Below are positions 18,311 to 27,773 of a DNA stretch of 64,000 nt, piece after piece. Location: the NCBI RefSeq assembly GCF_003854935.1, contig NZ_CP033969.1, forward strand, positions 2,728,001 through 2,792,000, written 5' to 3'. Below the pieces are notes generated by a model. That model was not told the origin of the DNA, searched no databases, and was given only the letters and a program-made list of their open reading frames with translations. The stretch is from Cupriavidus pauculus. GTDB taxonomy: Bacteria; Pseudomonadota; Gammaproteobacteria; Burkholderiales; Burkholderiaceae. Within the stretch, counting starts at the first letter, position 1, and every line of letters starts with the position of its first letter. The position numbers and the translations under genes are program-made.

Positions 18311-19213
18311 ATGAAACTGCGCCAGATTGAAGCTTTCCGTGCGGTGATGCAGGCAGGGTCGACCACTGGGGCCGCCCAAGAGTTGCACACATCTCAATCG
18401 AACGTCAGTCGCCTCATAAGTCAGCTCGAAATCGACACTCGGCTGGTCCTGTTTGAGCGCACGGGCGGACGCCTCATCCCGAAGCCCGAGGCGAAGGCGT
18501 TGTTCAAAGAAGTAGAGCGAGCCTTCGTCGGCCTGAAAAGCCTCACCTATGCTGCAGACACCATCCGCAACCTTGGCAGCGGCCGGCTGCGCATCGCGTC
18601 AATCCCAGGAATCGGACTCAGCTTCCTGCCACGCGTGGTTCAGCGATTCAAGCAGTCTCGACCCGATGTCACGGTCTCGATTCATACGAACACCTCTAAT
18701 ACGGTTGAGCAGTGGGTGTCTTCACAGTTCTGCGACATCGGCATCGTCGCTTTCGTCTCCGCCGCCGCGACATGCCAGGTTGAAGCGCTCCCCGACTCTG
18801 AGGTCGTTTGTATTCTGCCGAAGAACCATCGACTCGCCGGGAAAGCCAAAATAAAGGCGACAGACCTGCAGGGAGAGGAATACATCTCACTGGTGCATGG
18901 CGACGGCTCGAGAGAAGAGACCGACCGGCTGTTTGAACGGGAGGGCGTCTCACGCAACATGTCGCTCGAAGCACAATACAGTGCCAGCTGCTGCGAAATG
19001 GTCAAGGTAGGGCTGGGCGTGACGTTAGCCCATCCGTTGGTAGCCTCGGATTTCGTGGGGCAAGGAGTCAAAATCCTGCCTTTCTCCCCATCCGTCCACT
19101 ATCCCAATTTCCTCTTATATCCGCCCCATAGCTCAATGTCGCAGCTGGCTGAACAGTTCGTCGGACTGTTGCGGGACCAGTTCGAGCGAGAAATCGCCGG
19201 GTGGCAGAAGTAG
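18311..19213 (+). CDS. OccR/NocR-like LysR regulator
   Basis: 300-residue LysR regulator starting at the ATG at 18311 (MKLRQIEAFRAVMQAGSTTG, then HTSQSNVSRLISQLE), a wording close to the octopine and nopaline regulators OccR and NocR. The C-terminal periplasmic-binding-like effector domain follows (RLRIASIPGIGLSFLPRVV, GLGVTLAHPLVASDF). Longer in-frame starts upstream would run through the predicted operator and are unlikely. Divergent from the dehydrogenase operon and upstream of the transporter genes; likely activates both in response to the opine. Confidence 0.85.
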   Translation: MKLRQIEAFRAVMQAGSTTGAAQELHTSQSNVSRLISQLEIDTRLVLFERTGGRLIPKPEAKALFKEVERAFVGLKSLTYAADTIRNLGSGRLRIASIPGIGLSFLPRVVQRFKQSRPDVTVSIHTNTSNTVEQWVSSQFCDIGIVAFVSAAATCQVEALPDSEVVCILPKNHRLAGKAKIKATDLQGEEYISLVHGDGSREETDRLFEREGVSRNMSLEAQYSASCCEMVKVGLGVTLAHPLVASDFVGQGVKILPFSPSVHYPNFLLYPPHSSMSQLAEQFVGLLRDQFEREIAGWQK

Positions 19214-19768
19214 CTCTTCCTATCGGCACGCGGCGCTACCGCACACTGCTACCTCTTCGCACAGCTAGTCGAATAGCGCGTGCTATTACGTCCGACATAG
19301 CAGACGCTGTATCGGTGGATTCTGGCGTCTCGGGACTGGCTGCGGGGCAGCTCGCTCTGGCAAGCACTGTCGCCAGGCACGGCTCGACGCGCGCCGCGGT
19401 GCTGTCGATTACCAATCAATCGCAACCCACCTGCATCTACGCTGCAGACACTCGCCTCATTGGTGCGTGCAATCGCCGCCAAGCTGTCTGTTCTTCCGCT
19501 CGCTCGTCTGCCGGTCGACCCTATCTCATTTTTGCATAACCTGTCGATTTATTCGCATTGGACGCGATTGACTTGACCCACGCATCATTCGCCTAAGCGT
19601 TGACAACCAACACGCCCTGTGAAGTCGGCGGGGCGCCGACGGATGTCTAGCGCCAACGGAGGCTGCGTACGAAGCGCGACAAACGTCGCTCCTAATCAGT
19701 CAATAACAGGCAACAGGCGAACGTTCGATTTACGGACGCTCCTGCCAGTCGCAAACAGGAGTTTTGCA
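19214..19768. other. Intergenic region before transporter operon, with second operator
   Basis: No gene recognised. Contains the inverted copy of the LysR operator at 19525-19561 (CTCATTTTTGCATAA and TATTCGCATT blocks), about 210 bases before the binding-protein start. Confidence 0.5.
19525..19561. promoter_or_regulatory. Candidate LysR operator (transport side)
   Basis: On the minus strand reads AATGCGAATA, 11 bases, then TATGCAAAAATGAG; 25 of 37 positions match the site at 18265-18301, with the outer blocks nearly identical. Confidence 0.6.
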
Positions 19769-20074
19769 ATGAAGTTGAAGATGATTATTGCCGCGTTGTG
19801 CGTTGCCTGCGTGCCGTTGGCAGCGGCAGCAGATACCGTCAAGCAAATCCGCTTTGGTGTCGATAGTTCGTACCCTCCGTTCGAATCCAAGACGCCGAGC
19901 GGCGAATTGGAGGGATTCGACATCGACCTTGGGAATGCAATCTGTGCCAAGCTCAACGCGAAATGCGTGTGGGTCGAGAACTTGCGTATTTCGGCGAACG
20001 TGACCGCCGATTTCGGGAACGTGACCGATTCGGCGGGGTTGGGCGTTGCGCGGTGTTGATTGTAGATTTTCTTG

Positions 20075-20842
20075 TTAGTTCTGGTCGAGTTCGGGCTCCA
20101 GGACGCTGGGTTTTGGGGATGCCTTTCTGAGGGATTCACCGGTGAGCGTGATCCGGTGATGACGCTGCATGAGACGGTCGAGCATTGCGTCGGCGATGGT
20201 CTCGTCGCCGATCCATCCATGCCAGTGCTCAATCGGTAACTGGCTGGTGATGATGGTCGCCTTTCCCGCCGAGCGGTCATCGATCATTTCGAGCAGATCG
20301 TTTCGGACCATCGCGTCGAGGGGAGCCATTCCCCAATCGTCCAGCAGGAGCACGTCAACGCGGGCGACCTGCAGCAGCCATTTTGTGAAGCCGCCATTGC
20401 CGTGCAGAACGCGAAGCTCCTCGCCAAGTCGCGGCACGCGCAGATACAAGGCCGAATGCCCGCGCCGGCAAGCGTATTGGGCCAGGGCGCAAGCGAGCCA
20501 CGATTTCCCAGCGCCGGTTGGACCGCTGATGAGCAGGCTGTAGCCGGCTTCGACCCAGTCACCGAGCGCGAGACTCGTGAGTGAGCGCGGATCGACGCCA
20601 CGACCAGCGCGCGTGTCGAGATCTTCAATGGCGGCTTGCGGATACTTGAGGCGCGCCTGCTTGAGCAATCGGGTACGACGGCGATCATCACGCCAGCTGG
20701 CTTCCCGGTCGACCAGCAGTGACAGGCGTTCCTCGAAGCTCAGGCTGGCCGCACCGGGCTGCGTCAGTTGTTCTTCCAGGCCGTCAGCGAAACCGTCCAG
20801 CTTCAGGGTGCGCAGTTGCGTCAGTGTCTGTTGCATCATCAT
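20075..20842 (-). CDS. istB: IS21-family helper ATPase IstB
   Basis: 255-residue AAA+ (DnaA/DnaC-like) ATPase. Walker A is LLISGPTGAGKSWLACAL and Walker B VDVLLLDDWGMAPL, followed by sensor-type stretch TIITSQLPIEHWHGWIGD. IstB assembles on target DNA and activates the IstA transposase. Starts 12 bases after istA. Confidence 0.95.
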   Translation of the reverse strand: MMMQQTLTQLRTLKLDGFADGLEEQLTQPGAASLSFEERLSLLVDREASWRDDRRRTRLLKQARLKYPQAAIEDLDTRAGRGVDPRSLTSLALGDWVEAGYSLLISGPTGAGKSWLACALAQYACRRGHSALYLRVPRLGEELRVLHGNGGFTKWLLQVARVDVLLLDDWGMAPLDAMVRNDLLEMIDDRSAGKATIITSQLPIEHWHGWIGDETIADAMLDRLMQRHHRITLTGESLRKASPKPSVLEPELDQN

Positions 20843-20854
20843 GGTGGGTCTTCT

Positions 20855-22378
20855 TTATTGGTAGTAGCTGGGGCCGCGTACATGCGCGTGGCTCGGGCTG
20901 ATCCAGTCGGCAGGCGTTGCCACTGCAGCGCGGTCACGGTTGTTGATCAGGATGTCGCGCACGTGGCGGTAACGGTGCACGCCCAGCTCCAGTGCTAGCG
21001 CACAGGCGGCTTCGAGACGTTCGCGGCCATAGCGACGTGAGAGCGAGAGCAATCCGAGGCACGCCCGATAGCCGTGTTCCGGATGACGTTGCTCCTGCAG
21101 CAGCCGGGTAACAAGCACGCCGGTTGCCGCGCCGATCTGCTGTCCCCAATGAATCAGCCGCTGCGGCGTCCATTCCAGATGAGCGCGGTGCGCCGCCGGC
21201 ATGTGCTCGACGACGGTGGTGTAGCCGCCTGCGCGCTCGTTGCGTGCGTGGCTGGCGACACGGCGACCGCGATGCAGCAGTTCGACAGCGCCCGCCGTGA
21301 TGCGCGCATCGAGCTTGAGACCGACCAGCGCGTGCGGCACGCTGTAGCGGTGTTTGTTGATCTCGACGTGATAGTCGATGTGAACCGTCACTGTCTTGAA
21401 GCGCGCGAGCTCATAAGGCTGTGCCGGCAACGGCTGCAGTGCCGGCGCGTCCAGCTGGGCGAATGCGCTGGCGCGACATCCCGGCAGCTTCTGGAACGGC
21501 CTCTCATTCAGGTTCTTGAGCAGCGGGCGGATCGCCTCATTGACCGAGTGGACCGACTCAAACCGGTGATGACGCAGGCGCGCCATGATCCAGCGTTCGA
21601 CGACCTGGACCGCAACCTCTACCTTCGGTTTGTCCTGCGGACGATATACGCGTGCAGGAAGGAATGACGTGCCGTAGTGACGTGCAAAGTCCAGCACGGT
21701 GTCGCCGGCGCGAGGTTCATAGCGATCGGGATCGGCAATCATCGCGCGCGGGTTATCCGGCACGATCAACTGCGGCACGCCGCCATAGAAGGTCAGCGCG
21801 CGACCAATGCCGCCCAGCCAGTCCTCCATCGTTTCGGCCGGCGTCGCACAGGCGAATGTGTAGCTCGATGCGCCCATGGCCGCCACGAAGATGTGCGCGC
21901 GGCGTCCAGTCGTCAGCGGCAACGTGGGGCCGGCGAAGTCGACAAACAGCTTCTCGCCGGCGCGGTGAATCTGACGCATCGAGCGCTTCAGGCGTTTCGT
22001 GAACGCCTTGTAGTGCTCGCAGAACTGCGTATAGCGGTAGGTCTGCCGGTCCGCGAACTCGGCCTGGTACTCCTCCCACAGCAACGTCAGCGTCATGCCC
22101 TTGCGACGCAGCTCCTGATGGATGCGTCCGTAGTCGGGCTGGGCGTAGCCTGCCGGCCCGGTGGGTTTGCCGAGAAGCCGCCGCTCGAGCTCGCCTTCAT
22201 CCATATCGCAGGCGCTTGCCCAGTCCAACCCGGCGGCACCGGCTAGTCCGATGTACTTCGTGACCACGCCCTTGGATATGCCCAGTGATGCGGCGATCCG
22301 ATCGTGCGAGAAGCCGCCGTCGAATTTAAGTCGTAAAACGTCCTTGATCATGCGCATGTTCATCCGGTGCGCGGGCAT
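20855..22378 (-). CDS. istA: IS21-family transposase IstA
   Basis: 507-residue transposase. N-terminal helix-turn-helix (HDRIAASLGISKGVVTKYI), DDE integrase core with KLFVDFAGPTLPL (Asp), VPDNPRAMI (Asp) and the Glu in the KPKVEVAVQVVERW segment, then a C-terminal mu-like beta domain. Intact open frame. Confidence 0.95.
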   Translation of the reverse strand: MPAHRMNMRMIKDVLRLKFDGGFSHDRIAASLGISKGVVTKYIGLAGAAGLDWASACDMDEGELERRLLGKPTGPAGYAQPDYGRIHQELRRKGMTLTLLWEEYQAEFADRQTYRYTQFCEHYKAFTKRLKRSMRQIHRAGEKLFVDFAGPTLPLTTGRRAHIFVAAMGASSYTFACATPAETMEDWLGGIGRALTFYGGVPQLIVPDNPRAMIADPDRYEPRAGDTVLDFARHYGTSFLPARVYRPQDKPKVEVAVQVVERWIMARLRHHRFESVHSVNEAIRPLLKNLNERPFQKLPGCRASAFAQLDAPALQPLPAQPYELARFKTVTVHIDYHVEINKHRYSVPHALVGLKLDARITAGAVELLHRGRRVASHARNERAGGYTTVVEHMPAAHRAHLEWTPQRLIHWGQQIGAATGVLVTRLLQEQRHPEHGYRACLGLLSLSRRYGRERLEAACALALELGVHRYRHVRDILINNRDRAAVATPADWISPSHAHVRGPSYYQ

Positions 22379-23397
22379 GCTCTCTCCGGCAAAAGCCGGC
22401 GAGCATAGCCCGCGTGGTTGATGTCATGCGCAACGCCAATCCTGCCTTCCGGTCCGCTCGGTCACGTTCCCGAAATGCCCGGTCACGTTGCCGAAATCGC
22501 CGGTCACCATCCCGAAACGGCCGGTCACGTTCGTCCGAAATACGCAAGAACTCCTTTGACGGCATGATTCCGGCTCTGCAGGCGCGCAAGTTCGATGCAA
22601 TCAATTCCTCGATGTCGAAGAACGAGCAACGACTCAAGGTGATTGACTTCACGAGCAAGCTCTACGCGCCCATCGAGGCGCTGGTTGTCAAAAAGGGCTC
22701 TCCGCTGGTGGCTACAGCTGAGTCGCTCAAGGGCAAGCGAGTTGGTGTACTGCAGGGCAGCACTCAAGAGACCTACGCTCGTAAATATTGGGGCGGGAAT
22801 GGTGTCGACATTGTGCCTTACCAAACGCAGGACCTCATCTGGCCTGACCTCATCGCAGGTCGTATCGACGCGGCCATGGCCTTTGCTCCTCAAGCAGATG
22901 CAGGCTTCCTGAAGACCCCTCCGGGCAAGGACTTCGTCTTTGCGCAAGGTCCCGCTATCAAAGACGACTCCATCTTTGGCCCGGGCGTTAGCATCGGCGT
23001 CAGAAAGGACGACACGGCGCTCCGCGACGCTATCAACGGCGCTATCGATAGCCTGAGAAAAGACGGCACATACGACAAGATTGCGAAGAAGTATTTCAAC
23101 TTCAACATCTACGGTAGCTGAGTCGGGTAAGTCGATTCACAACGGGGCATCGCAGCTTCGGGGCTGGCGCATCATGCGCCGCCCCGCCAGATAGTTGTCT
23201 ACAGCGCCGACCACGGGCGCAAAAGATACATACCAAATAGTGGCGAGCGCGGGTATCAGAGATGTCCTACGGTCGATGGCCTTCGCGCGCCACAAAAGCA
23301 TCGAATGTGAGGTCGGGTCAGGCTGAATGCGCAAACCTGGTCGGTTCGACGCGAAGTAACGTCCTCACGCAATACAAAACTAAACACGGAGACGAGT

Positions 23398-24087
23398 GTG
23401 TTCCTGTATGGATTCGGCCCGCTATTACTCGCGGGCACAATTAGAACTATTGAGCTGTCTCTCTTGTCGCTTGCCACCGCAATCGTCCTCGGACTGTTGG
23501 GCGCAACCGCAAAACTCTCATTCAATCGTCCCCTTCGGGAACTTGGTAGGTGCTATACGACGCTTATCCGCTCGGTTCCGGACTTGGTCTTAATGCTGCT
23601 GCTGTTTTACAGCATCCAAATCGGAATCAATAATTTGACCGATGCGGTGGGACTGCCTCAATTTGATATCGACCCGTTCGTTGCCGGGGTTCTAACGCTT
23701 GGCTTCATTTACGGTGCTTACTTTACCGAGACGTTCCGGGGAGCATTCCTGTCAGTTCCGCGCGGTCAGCTCGAAGCCGGCGCGGCCTATGGGATGAACG
23801 GCACCCTTGTATTCAGGCGGATTTTATTTCCGCAAATGATGCGCTTCGCGATTCCTGGAATTGGGAACAACTGGCAAGTTCTCGTTAAAGCGACGGCGCT
23901 TGTCTCCATCATCGGACTGGCGGACATCGTGAAGGCGGCCCAAGACGCGGGCAAGAGTACGTTCAAAATGTTCTTCTTCATCTTGTGCGCAGCCTTCATC
24001 TACTTGGTTATTACGACCTTCTCGAACCTCGTCTTGGCTTGGCTGGCAAAGCATTACTCGTCCGGCGTACGGCACGCGGAGCTGTAA
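23398..24087 (+). CDS. Polar amino acid ABC transporter permease (HisQ/OccQ-like)
   Basis: 229-residue inner-membrane permease with about five membrane segments and the EAA loop GQLEAGAAYGMNGTLVFRRI near residue 125. Starts at GTG 23398. First of two paired permeases; with its partner and the ATPase it forms the membrane part of a type I importer for basic amino acids or opines. About 276 bases after the disrupted binding-protein gene; no gene seen in that gap. Confidence 0.9.
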   Translation: MFLYGFGPLLLAGTIRTIELSLLSLATAIVLGLLGATAKLSFNRPLRELGRCYTTLIRSVPDLVLMLLLFYSIQIGINNLTDAVGLPQFDIDPFVAGVLTLGFIYGAYFTETFRGAFLSVPRGQLEAGAAYGMNGTLVFRRILFPQMMRFAIPGIGNNWQVLVKATALVSIIGLADIVKAAQDAGKSTFKMFFFILCAAFIYLVITTFSNLVLAWLAKHYSSGVRHAEL

Positions 24088-24090
24088 TTC

Positions 24091-24804
24091 GTGATTGATA
24101 TTCTCAACCAATTCTGGCGCGCCTTCCTTTATTGGGATGGACAGGGGTTTTCAGGCCTTGCGGTCACCCTCTGGTTGCTCGACGCGTCGCTGTTCATTGG
24201 CTTTATCCTGGCTGTCCCACTTGCGGTAGCCCGTATATCCAAGAACAAGTTTCTGAGCGTAGCGGTCTGGTGTTACACCTATGTATTCCGGGGCACTCCG
24301 CTTTACGTGCAACTCCTGCTCATCTACACCGGTCTTTACGGATTCGAGTTTGTCCGTTCGACCGAAGTGTTGAGTGCCGTTTTCAGAAGCGGCTACTACT
24401 GCTCAATCATCGCATTTGCGCTCAACACGTGCGCCTACACGACTGAGATATTTGCGGGAGCGATGCGAACGACCAATCATGGCGAAATCGAAGCGGCGCG
24501 CGCCTACGGAATGAGCTGGTTCACGATGTATCGACGAATTGTCATTCCATCGGCCTTGCGTCGTTCCTTGCCGCAGTATGGCAACGAAGTGATTCTGATG
24601 CTTCATGCTACGTCAGTCGCTTTCACCGCAACAGTGCCCGACATCCTCAAGGTCGCCCGCGACGCCAATGCTGCGACATACCAGTCCTTTCAGTCTTTCG
24701 GGATTGCTGCGTTGCTCTATCTCGCAGTTTCATTTGCGTTGGTCGCACTCTTCCGACAAGCCGAGCAACGCTGGCTGGCATATCTGGCGGTTCGGCCCCA
24801 CTAA
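24091..24804 (+). CDS. Polar amino acid ABC transporter permease (HisM/OccM-like)
   Basis: 237-residue permease, GTG start 3 bases after the previous gene. EAA loop [20 protein letters not shown], preceded by the [17 protein letters not shown] segment typical of HisM/OccM/ArtM proteins. Second half of the transmembrane heterodimer. Confidence 0.9.
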   Translation: MIDILNQFWRAFLYWDGQGFSGLAVTLWLLDASLFIGFILAVPLAVARISKNKFLSVAVWCYTYVFRGTPLYVQLLLIYTGLYGFEFVRSTEVLSAVFRSGYYCSIIAFALNTCAYTTEIFAGAMRTTNHGEIEAARAYGMSWFTMYRRIVIPSALRRSLPQYGNEVILMLHATSVAFTATVPDILKVARDANAATYQSFQSFGIAALLYLAVSFALVALFRQAEQRWLAYLAVRPH

Positions 24805-24863
24805 ACAACCCCATTGTCCTGTCTGGTGGGCAAACGACGGACCAGCGATTTAGAAGGAACAGC

Positions 24864-25658
24864 ATGTTAATGAAGACAACTCAGGCAATGAGCTGCAAGC
24901 TCGCAGTCCAAGACATCCACAAGAGCTTCGGCGATAACGAGGTATTGAAGGGCGTGTCGCTCACCGCAAAAAAGGGTGACGTGATTAGCATCATCGGCGC
25001 GTCCGGCTCCGGCAAGAGCACGTTTCTGCGTTGCATCAACTATCTCGAGCGCCCGAAATCGGGGCAAATCTTCCTCGATGGCGAAGAAATTCGAACGAAG
25101 AAAGACAAGACAGGCGATTTGGTAGTCGTTGAGCCCAAACAACTTCAGCGTATGCGGACGAAGCTGTCGATGGTGTTTCAGCACTTCAATCTGTGGGCTC
25201 ACATGAACGTTCTCGAGAACATCATTGAAGCTCCGACACACGTGCTCGGCCTCAGCCGAAAAGAGGCAGAAGAGCGAGCCCGCGAATACCTTGAAAAAGT
25301 CGGCTTGCCTCCCCGTGTCGAGAAGCAATATCCGTCGCATCTGTCCGGCGGCCAGCAGCAGCGGGTTGCCATCGCACGTGCGTTGGCGATGAATCCCGAC
25401 GTCATGCTGTTCGACGAACCTACGTCCGCTCTGGACCCGGAACTCGTCGGCGAAGTGCTAAAAGTGATGCAGAAGCTCGCCGAAGAAGGCCGGACCATGA
25501 TTGTAGTTACGCATGAAATGGGATTCGCACGGAACGTGTCGAATCATGTCATGTTTCTACATCAGGGTCGTACAGAGGAGCAAGGCCCTCCCGAAGAAGT
25601 GCTCAACTCCCCTCGAAGTGAGCGGCTGCGGCAATTCCTTTCCGGAAGCCTGAAGTAA
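24864..25658 (+). CDS. Polar amino acid ABC transporter ATPase (HisP/OccP-like)
   Basis: 264-residue ATP-binding subunit: Walker [14 protein letters not shown], signature [16 protein letters not shown], Walker [15 protein letters not shown], switch His in [12 protein letters not shown]. Wording throughout matches HisP/OccP. Completes an importer whose binding protein is disrupted by the IS21 insertion, so uptake would need another binding protein. Confidence 0.95.
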   Translation: MLMKTTQAMSCKLAVQDIHKSFGDNEVLKGVSLTAKKGDVISIIGASGSGKSTFLRCINYLERPKSGQIFLDGEEIRTKKDKTGDLVVVEPKQLQRMRTKLSMVFQHFNLWAHMNVLENIIEAPTHVLGLSRKEAEERAREYLEKVGLPPRVEKQYPSHLSGGQQQRVAIARALAMNPDVMLFDEPTSALDPELVGEVLKVMQKLAEEGRTMIVVTHEMGFARNVSNHVMFLHQGRTEEQGPPEEVLNSPRSERLRQFLSGSLK

Positions 25659-25828
25659 CCCGAAGGCTAAGCTTGGTCTCAGAGCAAGACTGCTGGTTGT
25701 CGAAACAAATGGTGACTCTCTAACGAGCTCGATGTGATTGCCCTTCGTAGACCTTTGACAGCAGTTCTTCTCCCCTGCCGGCTACTTAGCTGAATGACGT
25801 CAAAAAAATTGAAGCCCTGCCGCGCATC

Positions 25829-26248
25829 ATGGACGACATCGACACGAAATTGATTGCTTTATTACGCCAAGACGCGCGGCTCAGTATCGCAACGCTCGCG
25901 TCCAAGTTAGGCGTTGCCCGCGGTACCGTGACGGCAAGGCTACGCAAACTTGAGGATGAGCAAGTCATTGTTGGCTACACGCTCAAGCTGCGTCCCGAAG
26001 ATGACGACACACGGATTCGTGCCTGGATGGGCGTACAGGTAGACGGAAATCGCACGCAAGAGGTCATCGCAAGCCTGCTCGGAGAGCCTGCCGCCGTTGC
26101 GCTTCACGACACCAATGGTCGGTGGGATTTGCTTGCAGAGCTACGGGCAAGCTCGCCGGCCGAACTCTCAAAAGTATTAGAGCGGATAAGGCTGACTAAA
26201 GGCATCCGCCATACGGAGACCAGCATCCTTTTGAAGACGTTCAGATAG
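25829..26248 (+). CDS. Lrp/AsnC family regulator
   Basis: 139 residues: MDDIDTKLIALLRQDARLSI, helix-turn-helix ATLASKLGVARGTVTARLRKL, and a C-terminal RAM ligand-binding domain (VALHDTNGRWDLLAELRA, then TKGIRHTETSILL). Lrp-type proteins sense amino acids; this one likely fine-tunes the surrounding amino acid/opine genes. Direction matches the transporter operon, 170 bases downstream. Confidence 0.85.
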   Translation: MDDIDTKLIALLRQDARLSIATLASKLGVARGTVTARLRKLEDEQVIVGYTLKLRPEDDDTRIRAWMGVQVDGNRTQEVIASLLGEPAAVALHDTNGRWDLLAELRASSPAELSKVLERIRLTKGIRHTETSILLKTFR

Positions 26249-26285
26249 TTATTAACACCCTCCGCGTAAGCAACATAAGTACACC

Positions 26286-26429
26286 AGTCCGATATTCGGT
26301 GGACTTCAATTTGGTGGCACCTATAGCTTCAGCAAAGACACGAACTTCGCAAACAACCTCCCATATGGCTATGGAGCACAGTATGCGGTCTGGAATCTCC
26401 TGCTGGCAGCCAAATTCCTATGCCCCTAA
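26286..26429 (+). pseudogene. Porin remnant
   Basis: Reads SPIFGGLQFGGTYSFSKDT, then NFANNLPYGYGAQYAVWNLL and a stop: an internal segment of a Burkholderia-type trimeric porin (compare the common FANNRAYG pattern). Similarity seems to continue in another frame after a frameshift. No start, no C-terminus. A relic of a porin that may once have served the uptake cluster. Confidence 0.65.
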
Positions 26430-26570
26430 TCCGACCACTTCTGGTTATGTTGGCGACATCATTCTGGCCGCAGGTTCGCCTTCAGAACCAAGCTGGCGCG
26501 CTCGTAGCGATTCGCCACAAGTTCTCAGCCCGAAGTCTTCATTCGTCCGCTGATGTTGCGAGCAGACCTT

Positions 26571-26597
26571 GACCCGAGCGCTTGCTCGGGTCTTTTT
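26571..26597 (+). terminator. Rho-independent terminator
   Basis: GACCCGAGC-GCTT-GCTCGGGTC followed by TTTTT: a perfect 9-bp stem with a four-base loop. Ends the rightward unit of porin remnant and lrp. Confidence 0.9.
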
Positions 26598-26711
26598 CTA
26601 TGCTTTGCGAGCGGGCCGAGCAACTTCGTGCACAATTTGCAGCGCTCGAAGGCGTGCTTCGTACCAACCGGGAACATCACTTCGCGGCGGCACGAACGCA
26701 GTATGCCTGCT

Positions 26712-27773
26712 TCAGTCGACCAGCGACGGTTCCGGCGCGATGCTTGCCAGCTCCAGCGCGCCGAAAAGATTCTTCGGGTCGTTCAGAGCGGGAATCAAGG
26801 CCAAATCCCGTCCGAAGCCGTACGAGCGAGCTTTCTCATACAGGAAGGTCAATGCGGAGTAGTCTTCGAGCGCGAACCCAACCGAGTCGAAGATGGTTAT
26901 CTGGCTCGCGCTATGGCGCGCCGGCACGTGGCCCGTCAGAACCCGCCAAAGCTCTGTCACAGGGAAATCTGCAGCCATCTGTTGGATGTCACCCTCGATA
27001 CGAGACTGCGGCTCGTACTCGACGAAGACCTTACCCATTTCAAGGACGCCTCGATGCAGCTCCGTCTTGCCTGGGCAGTCACCGCCGACCGCATTGATAT
27101 GGACGCCAGGCGTGACCATCTCCGGCGAGATGATTGTTGCATTCGTCTTGTCTGCCGTCACGGTGGTGATGATGTCCGCACCCAGTGCAGCTTCCGCTGC
27201 GCTATTACAGACCACGAGGTCCAATCCAAAGCCTTCAAGGTTCGAGAGGAGCTTGTTGGTTGCGGCCTTGTCGACATCGTAGAGTCGGATGCTCTGAATG
27301 TTCAACAAGTGCCGAAAGGCCATTGCCTGAAACTCACTTTGAGCCCCGTTGCCTATGAGAGCCATCGTGCGGCACCCGGGCCTCGCCAACGTGCGCGCGG
27401 CAAGTGAGGACATAGCTGCCGTGCGAATCGCGGTGGTCAGCGTAAGTTCGGAAAGCATGATGGGCGCACCGGTGGCAACATCTGCCAGAACGCCGAACGC
27501 CATCACTGTGGGTAGGCCGAGAGTGGTGTTTTTCGGATGGCCATTGACGTATTTGAACGCGAATTGGGTCGCATCGGCGATAGGCATTAATTCCACAACG
27601 CCGTCAGGTGAGTGGCTGGCTACGCGTGCACTTTTATCAAATTCCGACCAACGCAGAAAGTCCTGCTCAATGCGTTCAGCCACGCCTGCGATACATTGCG
27701 GGAGCCCGATGCGGTGGACCAAGCGCACGACATCATTGGGACTGAGGTGAATCAGGGGGAGCGTATTCGACAT
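26712..27773 (-). CDS. Ornithine cyclodeaminase / mu-crystallin family enzyme
   Basis: About 353 residues with the OCD/mu-crystallin fold: FKYVNGHPKNTTLGLPTV, IRTAAMSSLAARTLARPG, then the Rossmann motif ALIGNGAQSEFQAMAF and HINAVGGDCPGKTEL. Two activities fit: NAD-dependent ornithine cyclodeaminase (ornithine to proline plus ammonia), the step that follows opine cleavage in octopine/nopaline catabolism, or delta1-pyrroline-2-carboxylate reductase, the step that follows aconitase-X-type dehydration of cis-3-hydroxyproline. Both have partner genes nearby. Start at 27773 (MSNTLPLIHLS) has a GAGA ribosome-binding site; an in-frame ATG at 27797 adds eight residues. Confidence 0.85.
   Translation of the reverse strand: MSNTLPLIHLSPNDVVRLVHRIGLPQCIAGVAERIEQDFLRWSEFDKSARVASHSPDGVVELMPIADATQFAFKYVNGHPKNTTLGLPTVMAFGVLADVATGAPIMLSELTLTTAIRTAAMSSLAARTLARPGCRTMALIGNGAQSEFQAMAFRHLLNIQSIRLYDVDKAATNKLLSNLEGFGLDLVVCNSAAEAALGADIITTVTADKTNATIISPEMVTPGVHINAVGGDCPGKTELHRGVLEMGKVFVEYEPQSRIEGDIQQMAADFPVTELWRVLTGHVPARHSASQITIFDSVGFALEDYSALTFLYEKARSYGFGRDLALIPALNDPKNLFGALELASIAPEPSLVD

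Larger units (their letters stand above)
19983..22546 (-). mobile_element. IS21-family insertion with 6-bp target duplication
   Basis: 2564 bases, beginning TGCGTATTTCGG and ending in its complement CCGAAATACGCA. Flanked by the direct repeat AGAACT (19977-19982 and 22547-22552). Both ends carry repeated GGTCACGTT / CCGAAA blocks (three to four copies on the right), typical IstA-binding multiplexes. Encodes istA and istB on the minus strand. Confidence 0.95.
19769..23121 (+). pseudogene. Polar amino acid ABC transporter binding protein, split by IS21
   Basis: Periplasmic solute-binding protein of the lysine/arginine/ornithine/opine type. The first part (19769-19982) has a signal peptide (MKLKMIIAALCVACVPLAAA) and GVDSSYPPFESKTPSGELEG. 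The second part (22553-23121) begins FDGMIPALQARKFDAI and runs to the normal C-terminus DKIAKKYFNFNIYGS. Joined at the target duplication they give 783 bases, 260 residues, in frame. The gene is interrupted by the IS21-family element at 19983-22546, so no exported full-length protein can be made. An AGGAG ribosome-binding site precedes the ATG. Confidence 0.9.
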
